This document shows, piece after piece, positions 8,277 through 14,143 of a DNA stretch of 64,000 nt (positions are counted from its first letter, which is position 1; each line of letters starts with the position of its first letter). The stretch lies in NCBI GenBank assembly GCA_048270425.1, contig JBLWSY010000017.1, positions 29,676-93,675 on the forward strand. The letters are read 5' to 3'. The stretch is from Oceanospirillum sp048270425. Lineage in GTDB: Bacteria > Pseudomonadota > Gammaproteobacteria > Pseudomonadales > Halomonadaceae. The translations under genes were made by a program, and so were the position numbers. The notes beneath the pieces were generated by a model. That model worked only from the letters and a program-made list of their open reading frames with translations. It searched no databases and was not told the origin of the DNA.

Positions 8277-8918
8277 CTACGCAGGATTGCGATTAAAGGC
8301 TGACCACAAGAGACTTAAGCCAGCGACAGCAAATAAACCTGATACCGCCCGCTCAACCCAGTGACCCACTTTCCTGTAGCCCTTCATCACCCCATCGATT
8401 GAAAACAGAATGGAATACATAGCGTTGACGAAAAAGCCCACGAGCATGCAGACCACCACCGCAGCGATCAGAGAGATAAGATCATCGTTAGCACTCATAC
8501 CCACTGACAAAGCCGCCATCCAGGCGACAACGGTTTTTGGGTTCGATGAATTGAGAATAAAACCGCGAAGAAACCACTTAGCCAGACCGGTTTCGCTGGC
8601 CTGATTTGCAGCAAGTTCAGACGGAGAATGAAAAGAGGAGCGGAACATCTGATAAGCCAGCCACAGCAGGTATAACCCGCCCAGAACTTTAAGCGCCATC
8701 AGCAGATATAACGAACCCTGCAGAACAACACCCATGCCACTGGCCGCCACAATGCCCCATAGCAGCAGGCCGGTAGAAAGACCGGCACCATAAACCAGAC
8801 TGACTTTTCGCCCCTTGCTCATAGCAAGGGTTGCGTTGGACAAGGTCGCAGGCCCCGGCGAAACCGCGACCACAAAGAAAGCAAAACCTATCGTGACTAA
8901 AGACATAACATCGATCAT
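8277..8918 (-). CDS. LysE/RhtB family amino acid exporter
   Basis: The 213-residue inner-membrane protein has six hydrophobic segments. It shows the LysE-family N-terminal motif VSPGPATLSNATLAMSKGRK (residues 19-38), followed by GAGLSTGLLLWG and a mid-protein NPKTVVAW motif. It would export an amino acid or homoserine-like compound with proton exchange; the substrate is not readable. CAGGAG lies 6 nt before the ATG at 8918. It is the first gene of a likely two-gene unit with DUF998. Confidence 0.85.
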   Translation of the reverse strand: MIDVMSLVTIGFAFFVVAVSPGPATLSNATLAMSKGRKVSLVYGAGLSTGLLLWGIVAASGMGVVLQGSLYLLMALKVLGGLYLLWLAYQMFRSSFHSPSELAANQASETGLAKWFLRGFILNSSNPKTVVAWMAALSVGMSANDDLISLIAAVVVCMLVGFFVNAMYSILFSIDGVMKGYRKVGHWVERAVSGLFAVAGLSLLWSAFNRNPA

Positions 8919-9082
8919 AACCCGCTCCTGAGTTCCGATTTCCAGACATTTCTAACCAACTAAGCTACCTGCAAACCCTTGGCGTAAACAGGTATAGATG
9001 GCTGAAAATAAATCGTCACAGGAGTAATTTCTGCCAGCTCAAGACATCGCCCGGCATGAATAAAATACAAACCCGCCCAACA

Positions 9083-9148
9083 CTACTGACAGAATGCTGT
9101 CAGTAGCCCTGCTTTAGACTCTCTCCCGTTGCTGACAACACAGTCAGC
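9083..9148. promoter_or_regulatory. Two inverted repeats upstream of the VOC-WYL unit
   Basis: CTACTGACAG (9083-9092) and CTGTCAGTAG (9097-9106) form a perfect 10-bp inverted repeat with a 4-nt spacer. GCTGAC (9131-9136) and GTCAGC (9143-9148) form a second one. Both share CTGAC arms and lie just before the VOC gene, so they may be operators for the WYL regulator encoded downstream. A hairpin or attenuator is the alternative. Confidence 0.45.
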
Positions 9149-9188
9149 ACGAACCACCTAATCAAATTACAACAGCAAGGAGAGTCAC

Positions 9189-9569
9189 ATGGATAACAAC
9201 ATCAATATCGCCGTTTGGTTTGAAATTCCGGCAACCCACTACGAGCGCGCCGTCACTTTTTACCAGACCATTATGGATGTCGAGTTAGAAGACTTTGAGA
9301 TGGACGGCCTGCGTCAGGCATTATTCCCCCACGGTAATAAAGCCCATGTGTCCGGTGCCGTGGTGTGTGGCGAAGGCTTTAAGCCATCAGCAGATGGCTG
9401 CGTGGTGTACCTGAATGGCGGGGCGGATCTGTCTGTGGCGCTGTCGAAAGTAGACGCTGCCGGTGGTAAAGTGCTGCTGCCTAAAACTTATCTTAGCGAC
9501 CAGATCGGCTATATTGCGCACTTTATGGATACCGAGGGCAACCGCATCGGTATCCACTCGATGGGCTAA
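9189..9569 (+). CDS. VOC family protein (glyoxalase/bleomycin-resistance fold)
   Basis: This 126-residue, one-domain VOC protein has the paired beta-alpha-beta-beta-beta modules: NIAVWFEIPATHYERAVTFY at the start and IGYIAHFMDTEGNRIGIHS at the end, the usual metal-binding end signature. Substrate is unknown; relatives are often annotated as putative enzymes with no activity shown. AAGGAG lies 7 nt before the ATG. The WYL regulator follows after 84 nt on the same strand, a frequent neighbour of VOC genes. Confidence 0.82.
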   Translation: MDNNINIAVWFEIPATHYERAVTFYQTIMDVELEDFEMDGLRQALFPHGNKAHVSGAVVCGEGFKPSADGCVVYLNGGADLSVALSKVDAAGGKVLLPKTYLSDQIGYIAHFMDTEGNRIGIHSMG

Positions 9570-9573
9570 TCGC

Positions 9574-9599
9574 TTTAGCCGATAAATTTAGCCGATAAA
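9574..9599 (+). repeat. 13-nt perfect tandem repeat after the VOC gene
   Basis: TTTAGCCGATAAA occurs twice in direct succession (9574-9586 and 9587-9599), starting four bases after the VOC stop codon. Confidence 0.8.
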
Positions 9600-9653
9600 G
9601 ACATCAGCTGAGGATACCCCTAAAAAAAACAGTATCCCATCAAGGAGATTCCC

Positions 9654-10346
9654 GTGCGCCGGGCTGACCGACTTTTCCAGATTATCCAATACCTGCGTAA
9701 CCGCCGGTTAACCACGGCGAGGTGGCTGGCGGAAAAGCTCGAAGTGTCTGAGCGCACCATCCATCGGGATATTCAGGATCTGATGCTCTCCGGCGTTCCC
9801 ATCGAAGGGGAAGCCGGAGTGGGCTACGTTCTGCGCCACGGTTTTGATATTCCTCCTATCATGTTCACCAAAGCAGAGATCGAGGCGTTGGTGATCGCTG
9901 CCCGCCTTGTCAAAACCTGGGCGGGCTCAAAACTCGCCCGCTCCGCTGACAGCGCACTGGACAAGATTGAAGCCGTCCTGCCCGACAACCTGAAACAAGA
10001 GTTGGCAAAACCAAGGCTCTACACGCCGCAAGTACTTACTAACGACGCCACCGCCGCCCTGATGGATGAATTGCGTGAAGCCGTTAACGCCAAACAGATC
10101 ATCCGCATTGACTACCTGAGCCTGAAAGAGGAAACCACCCAGCGGGAACTCAGGCCCCTTGGCCTTTTCTTCTGGGGCAAGATCTGGACACTCGCCGCAT
10201 GGTGCGAGTTACGCCAGGGCTACCGGAGTTTTCGTGTGGATCGCATCACAACGGTCAGCATCATTGACCGCATATTTGAAGAAGACGAGCAGATCTCGTT
10301 TAGTGGCTTTCTGAATGAGAAGTATGGTGATCTGAGCTGTTCTTAG
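9654..10346 (+). CDS. YafY-type transcriptional regulator (HTH_11 + WYL)
   Basis: The 230-residue protein has an N-terminal winged helix (residues 1-60; ARWLAEKLEVSERTIHRDIQ is the recognition region) and a C-terminal WYL domain (about 130-225; IRIDYLSLKEE, RELRPLGLFFWGKIWTLAAWCE, YRSFRVDRI). WYL domains sense ligands. The start is GTG at 9654 with AAGGAG 7 nt upstream. It probably regulates the VOC gene and itself. A second, broken copy of its last 35 codons lies 2.8 kb downstream at 13161-13265, so this gene has been duplicated locally. Confidence 0.88.
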   Translation: MRRADRLFQIIQYLRNRRLTTARWLAEKLEVSERTIHRDIQDLMLSGVPIEGEAGVGYVLRHGFDIPPIMFTKAEIEALVIAARLVKTWAGSKLARSADSALDKIEAVLPDNLKQELAKPRLYTPQVLTNDATAALMDELREAVNAKQIIRIDYLSLKEETTQRELRPLGLFFWGKIWTLAAWCELRQGYRSFRVDRITTVSIIDRIFEEDEQISFSGFLNEKYGDLSCS

Positions 10347-10672
10347 CGTAACAGCAACAGATGCTCAGCAATTTTACAAGCGGCATATTTGACCTGTCCG
10401 GGTTTAGGATAATCATCCGGAACGACTTCAATCTCCTCAACCTGCAGGTCACCGCTGTACTGAACATTCGCCTGGTGAACACCCTCGATAATCTCATCGA
10501 TATAGCGCTGCAGATCAAACTGGATACAGGCATTATCCTGATTCGCCGCCAGACGCTTCACAATCCGAACACCGCTTTCAGGGGTAACGCCAAATTTTAT
10601 TGAGACAAGCACACAACCCGGCCCTGTCACGTGCTGCATTCGGTAATAAGTACTCTCTGCAATGTCAGGCAT
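10343..10672 (-). CDS. Hypothetical protein, weakly EF-G domain IV-like
   Basis: The 109-residue protein is not confidently recognised. The stretch from about residue 52 (LQRYIDEIIEGVHQA, then EEIEVVPDDYP and YAACKIAEHLL) is faintly like EF-G domain IV, which has a helix, a strand and a helix in the same order; this is a guess from memory. ATG at 10672, nine bases after the stop of the upstream gene, suggests translational coupling. Its 3' end overlaps that of the convergent WYL regulator by four bases. Last gene of a six-gene minus-strand run. Confidence 0.6.
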   Translation of the reverse strand: MPDIAESTYYRMQHVTGPGCVLVSIKFGVTPESGVRIVKRLAANQDNACIQFDLQRYIDEIIEGVHQANVQYSGDLQVEEIEVVPDDYPKPGQVKYAACKIAEHLLLLR

Positions 10673-10681
10673 TTTCGTCAG

Positions 10682-11098
10682 TTACCGGCTCAGAACATCA
10701 ATAAACCATTTTGGCTGCATAGCCTCAAAATCAGTCCGGACATTATTGGGCAGATAGCTGGCCGAATCGAGGACATACCCTTCACCCTCCACGCGTTTAA
10801 ACACAACCCAATGCCAGAAGTTTTTGCCCGCTTCCTGATGATGCTTGATAGACAGCAACGCCAGATCCGGCAAAGTATCCCAGGATTCAAAAGGGATCTC
10901 ATCCGGCGAGGTTTCAACCCCTGCGCTTAATAGCATCTCTCTGACATACCGGGTTGAAGACCAGAGGGATTTATCATCCGCATAGATACCCATTGAATTC
11001 GCAATCGCCTTCATCTCCGGATAGGTTTTACCCAGAATATTAGCAACCGATGCGATGCCGCAGCCTGTTGTTTCTTCCTGAATGACGGATTTCAACAC
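10682..11098 (-). CDS. Stand-alone C39/papain-like cysteine peptidase domain protein
   Basis: The 138-residue protein looks like a single C39-type peptidase domain. It has Gln7 and Cys13 in QEETTGCGIASVANILG (oxyanion Gln and nucleophile), His96 in FWHWVVF, and Asp111 in YVLDSAS. There is no signal peptide and no ABC transporter part, unlike bacteriocin-processing C39 domains, so it would act in the cytosol. Substrate is unknown. The start is GTG at 11098 preceded by AAGGAT. It belongs to the six-gene run of small unrelated proteins; a role in conflict or immunity is only inference. Confidence 0.68.
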   Translation of the reverse strand: MLKSVIQEETTGCGIASVANILGKTYPEMKAIANSMGIYADDKSLWSSTRYVREMLLSAGVETSPDEIPFESWDTLPDLALLSIKHHQEAGKNFWHWVVFKRVEGEGYVLDSASYLPNNVRTDFEAMQPKWFIDVLSR

Positions 11099-11122
11099 GG
11101 GAGTATCCTTATATAAGCAGTA

Positions 11123-11449
11123 TCAACGGTCAAAAAGCAGACCTAAGGTTTTTCCTTCATCAGAAAGAAACAGGTGCCATAGGATATCCTCGTTACCTTT
11201 CTCATGCTGAGCTTTCCAAAGCAACATATGCTCATTGGGCTTTTTGAGATATCCCAAATACTCGATATTTGTGACAGCGCCCAGAACCTTTAAACTCTCA
11301 ACCCCATCCTGAAAAGACTCGAAATCCGGCTTATCTCCCCGGCTGGAAAGGGTTCGCGCCAGCAACTGATAATCGGCTTTGCCATGCGCTTCGATAACCT
11401 TTTCAATAATCGGACGACCGATACTTTCCGCATTGTCATTGTTTATCAT
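11123..11449 (-). CDS. Hypothetical protein, possibly NTF2-like
   Basis: The 108-residue cytosolic protein starts with two helices (PIIEKVIEAHGKADYQLLARTL), followed by strands (VTNIEYLGYLKKPNEHMLLWKA and DILWHLFLSD). This order resembles the NTF2/SnoaL cone fold, but the match is weak. Of the closely spaced GTG/ATG/ATG starts, ATG at 11449 has AAGGGG at the best distance (8 nt). It lies 24 nt upstream of the C39-like gene in the same run. Confidence 0.55.
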   Translation of the reverse strand: MINNDNAESIGRPIIEKVIEAHGKADYQLLARTLSSRGDKPDFESFQDGVESLKVLGAVTNIEYLGYLKKPNEHMLLWKAQHEKGNEDILWHLFLSDEGKTLGLLFDR

Positions 11450-11491
11450 AACCATCACCCCTTAATAATCACTCTGGTTTGATTCCCGCCA

Positions 11492-11830
11492 TTACGCCAG
11501 AATCTGTCTTAGGCGCTCAAAAACCGGATCAAGCATTCGGGATTCCATTGCATGCTCCCATGCGCCATCGCAGAACCTTTCGGCACGGCTTGAGCCGGTC
11601 AATACCTCACGAATCTCATCAATATTCGCTGCTTCAATATTATTCAGAATATCAGCCACCGCTTCAGGCCGGTAAGAGATCATCCAGGGCGGTGCGGATA
11701 ACGCCTGCATAAAATCGCTGACCTCTTTCGGGTATTTGGGATAAAAACCAACCCGTTCTATCTTATCTGCATTGGCCAAAGCCAGCTGGTATTTGCCTTC
11801 CAGATGTTCCAAATCCCTTAGGGTTATCAT
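11492..11830 (-). CDS. DUF6508 family protein
   Basis: The 112-residue protein matches the DUF6508 pattern as I recall it: FMQALSAPPWMISYRP in the middle, then DEIREVLTGSSRAERFCDGAWEHAM and a C-terminal helix ending ERLRQIL. Function is unknown; the family is found in scattered bacteria beside other small accessory genes. GGAG lies 6 nt before the ATG at 11830. It is 42 nt upstream of the NTF2-like gene. Confidence 0.7.
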   Translation of the reverse strand: MITLRDLEHLEGKYQLALANADKIERVGFYPKYPKEVSDFMQALSAPPWMISYRPEAVADILNNIEAANIDEIREVLTGSSRAERFCDGAWEHAMESRMLDPVFERLRQILA

Positions 11831-11858
11831 AACAACTCCAAAATAAAAAAGCGGTCAC

Positions 11859-12404
11859 TCAGGCAAGTCGCTGCCGAACTTCCATCAGCGCGAATCCCAG
11901 AAGGTTAAGCCCCTTCCACTGGTTCGGGTCCCCGGTAGCCGGATTATCCTGAGCCAGACCTATGCCCCAAATTTTATCGACGGGACTGGCCTCGACCAAA
12001 ACCTGACTCCCGGTACTCAGCAAAAACGCCTTAAGCTGTGGGTTCTGAGAAAACTTGGCAACATTCGCATCGACGACAATGCCGAACCGTTTCTCCTCCC
12101 ATAGTTTTTGATCAAAACCCAATACCTCGCGCCCCACGGCCTTTGCCTCTGCAGGAGTAATCGCCGCAAGGACTTTTTCGCAGGCCCGGTCATCCCCAAA
12201 CAGTTTGGCTTTGTGGTACATCATGTAGTGTTCTGCAGTGAGAAATTCGTGCTCACCCTCGTGAAATTTCGACTCGTACCACTGACTGAAACAGCTCTTT
12301 GTAACCTGCGGCCCTTTTTCCTGATGCCCCCAGAAAAAAATGTATTTCGCTGTTTCTCCGCCATTTATCCAAGCGACAAGTTCGTCTTTTGTCCTGATAT
12401 CCAT
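11859..12404 (-). CDS. NADAR family protein (YbiA-like N-glycosidase fold)
   Basis: The 181-residue protein shows the NADAR signatures: YIFFWGH near residue 21, FLTAEHYMMYHKAKLFGD near 54-71 (active-site helix with Glu and His), and the C-terminal DKIWGIGL, then WKGLNLLGFALMEVR. Known members hydrolyse N-glycosidic bonds of riboflavin intermediates (YbiA) or remove ADP-ribose from guanine, countering DarT-type toxins. No DarT is encoded here. AAGGA precedes the ATG at 12404. Genes on either side in the run are 28-29 nt away, so one transcript is likely. Confidence 0.88.
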   Translation of the reverse strand: MDIRTKDELVAWINGGETAKYIFFWGHQEKGPQVTKSCFSQWYESKFHEGEHEFLTAEHYMMYHKAKLFGDDRACEKVLAAITPAEAKAVGREVLGFDQKLWEEKRFGIVVDANVAKFSQNPQLKAFLLSTGSQVLVEASPVDKIWGIGLAQDNPATGDPNQWKGLNLLGFALMEVRQRLA

Positions 12405-12433
12405 TTTTAAAAATCCTTTGGATCAAAAAGGGG

Positions 12434-13051
12434 CTAGATCTGACGGAACGGAACACGCTCGTTCCATTGACGCCTGAATTTATCCCGCCATTCAAGCCCA
12501 ATTGAATCAAACCACTCAATAGTGGCGTTTACACTACTCTCTGAAACTTCAAAATCCGTTATATGACTTTCTATTGTTTCATCTGAGATGGTTAATTGAT
12601 CGAGGTATTCCTCAAATGAGCCGGCAACAAGAACCCAGGCATCGTCCTGACGTGAACCGGTCCATTCGGGTAGCCCGTGAATAAAAGCAATAACCCGACA
12701 GCCCTCCCGAAGATCAAGGTAAAGCACACTTGAGCCCCCATCTCTTGCGATGGGAATAACACCCGCAGCCGGATAACCCTGCAGCTTTCTGGCCTGCTTT
12801 AATTCGAAGGGATTGCTCTCCCAATCATCATCAGGCGCCACTTTGTAGAGACTTGAAAAAGACAGGTACTCTGACCGCCCCTTGTCAAAACGGATCAGAA
12901 TATCGTAATCAAGATAGCCACCATTGCATGACCTCAGGAATGCTTTGTAATCATCCGGTAGGCTTACCCCCAACTCACGCTCAACCGCAGATATCTCGGC
13001 ATCAGATGCTGGCGGGTTCGTATCTTCAAAAAGCAGGTTTCTGTATTTCAT
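12434..13051 (-). CDS. SMI1/KNR4 (SUKH) family protein
   Basis: The roughly 205-residue protein carries an N-terminal SMI1/KNR4 domain: ASDAEISAVERELGVSLPDD, YKAFLRSCNGGYLDYD, and later GSSVLYLDLREGCRVIAF and SFEEYLDQL. SUKH proteins are the commonest immunity proteins of bacterial polymorphic toxins, but some have other roles. About 60 residues follow the domain. The start at 13051 (ATG) is preferred; an ATG three codons upstream at 13060 is the alternative. It is the first gene of the six-gene minus-strand run. Confidence 0.8.
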   Translation of the reverse strand: MKYRNLLFEDTNPPASDAEISAVERELGVSLPDDYKAFLRSCNGGYLDYDILIRFDKGRSEYLSFSSLYKVAPDDDWESNPFELKQARKLQGYPAAGVIPIARDGGSSVLYLDLREGCRVIAFIHGLPEWTGSRQDDAWVLVAGSFEEYLDQLTISDETIESHITDFEVSESSVNATIEWFDSIGLEWRDKFRRQWNERVPFRQI

Positions 13052-13160
13052 AAGTAACATCCGTGTTTTCTGGCAGGCAACTAGGGTTAAAACTCTACAA
13101 ACATCATAACACCTTGTTCCAAAAGATAATCCTTTACTTTGCAGAACAAGAGTGCACTAT

Positions 13161-13265
13161 GCGGTCAGCATAGCTGACCGCGTGTTTGAAGAGGATGAAC
13201 AGATTTCGTTTAGTGACTTTCTGAATGAGAAGTACGGAGGGATGGAGAGTAAGGAATTTGAATAA
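13161..13265 (+). pseudogene. 3' fragment of a second YafY/WYL regulator
   Basis: These 35 codons, ending in TAA at 13263-13265, read VSIADRVFEEDEQISFSDF then LNEKYG. That is nearly identical to the end of the intact regulator at 9654-10346 (VSIIDRIFEEDEQISFSGF then LNEKYG). DNA similarity is equally strong, and no start or upstream part is attached. It is a remnant of a duplicated regulator gene and marks the right-hand edge of the six-gene insertion. Confidence 0.85.
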
Positions 13266-13294
13266 CGCTTACTGCATTCGTTATCTGCACCCGA

Positions 13295-13648
13295 CTAGGT
13301 CTCCAAAATAACGTCAAAGCCGCCATAAATGATCCGCTTCCCATCGAAAGGCATGGGGTTATTTTCAGGACTCATTCGGGGATCTTCCATCACCCGCTGC
13401 CAGCCAGCATCCCGAACTTCTTTAGACGGCCAGACAACCCAGGAGAACACAACGGTTTCATCCTCTTTTGCCTGAACAGCCATCGGAAATGAAGTAACCT
13501 CACCATCCGGCACATCATCCCCCCAAGCCTCCATCACCTTTAATGCCCCGAACTCTTTAAACACCTCAGCTGACAGCCTGCAGTGCTCAAGGTACTGCGC
13601 TTTATTCGCTGTTGGCACAGCGGCTACAAATCCATCGACGTATGACAT
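13295..13648 (-). CDS. DUF1428 family protein (YbaA-like)
   Basis: The 117-residue protein fits DUF1428: MSYVDGFVAAVPTANKAQYL at the start, EAWGDDVPDGEVTSFPMAV in the middle, VVFSWVVWPSKEVRDAGW, and MPFDGKRIIYGGFDVIL at the end. The family has a dimeric ferredoxin-like fold and no known reaction. AAGGAG lies 8 nt before the ATG at 13648. It is convergent with the WYL remnant. Possible WYL N-terminal codons sit just upstream, consistent with a DUF1428-regulator pair before rearrangement. Confidence 0.85.
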   Translation of the reverse strand: MSYVDGFVAAVPTANKAQYLEHCRLSAEVFKEFGALKVMEAWGDDVPDGEVTSFPMAVQAKEDETVVFSWVVWPSKEVRDAGWQRVMEDPRMSPENNPMPFDGKRIIYGGFDVILET

Positions 13649-13834
13649 AAATAAACTCCTTCAGTGGAGCTATAACCATAGACCAGAGATGTCAGTCGGG
13701 TTGGCGTTCCCCGTCAGTCGATCATTAAAATCTGGCTGGCTGAGAGGCTGGAAACCGTCGCCCATCATCATAAGTCCTGAGTTTTGATATTTATCGCCAT
13801 TCCCGTGCGTCTGTGGGAGTGGTGTTTTTCCCCT

Positions 13835-14002
13835 CTATCTATCTGTATCTGAAGGCTTTGCCATTTCAACCTGAGAGGGTTCCAGCTGCTTCCGCAGCAT
13901 GGTGGTTTTCAGTTCCTGAATCTCTTTTTCTGCCCGCTGTTCTGCGGCCTTAACAACGTCAGGGTTTAGCTTTTCCAGTAACTGGTTCAGAGGCTTAGAC
14001 AT
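13835..14002 (-). pseudogene. Truncated XRE-family antitoxin-like fragment
   Basis: A 55-residue frame starting MSKPLNQLLEKLNPDVVKAA continues EKEIQELKTTMLRKQLEPSQVEMAK and then stops. This resembles the N-terminal helices and first half of the HTH of the roughly 95-residue XRE antitoxins partnered with RelE-like toxins (pattern ...LRKxLxLSQxEMAK...). The recognition helix and the rest are missing and no toxin gene remains. Either it is a decayed toxin-antitoxin locus or a short unrelated protein; no good ribosome binding site is seen. Confidence 0.5.
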
Positions 14003-14030
14003 AAGCGAATCCGTGGTTTTCGGTGATATG

Positions 14031-14062
14031 AAAAACAACGGCCAGCAAGGCTGGCCGTGTTT
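14031..14062. terminator. Terminator downstream of the HEPN-domain gene
   Basis: ACGGCCAG (14038-14045) pairs with CTGGCCGT (14051-14058). On the minus strand the stem is followed by TGTTTTTC, and on the plus strand by GTTTT. It is best placed to end the transcript of the gene at 14144-16450. Confidence 0.7.
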
Positions 14063-14143
14063 TAAAGATAGTAGGCGGCGCGGCTTAACACCTCAACCAC
14101 CAGCACATCTAAGTAGCGCCCGAATACTTTGTTTCGTTAGATT

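Noticed and set aside
10343..13051. Integron cassette array
   Set aside because: Small unidirectional genes suggested it, but no attC-like palindromes were seen between them and no integrase gene is present.
13733..13762. N-terminal fragment of the broken WYL regulator (WLAERLE)
   Set aside because: Only seven or so residues match, so it is mentioned as support for rearrangement and not listed as a feature.
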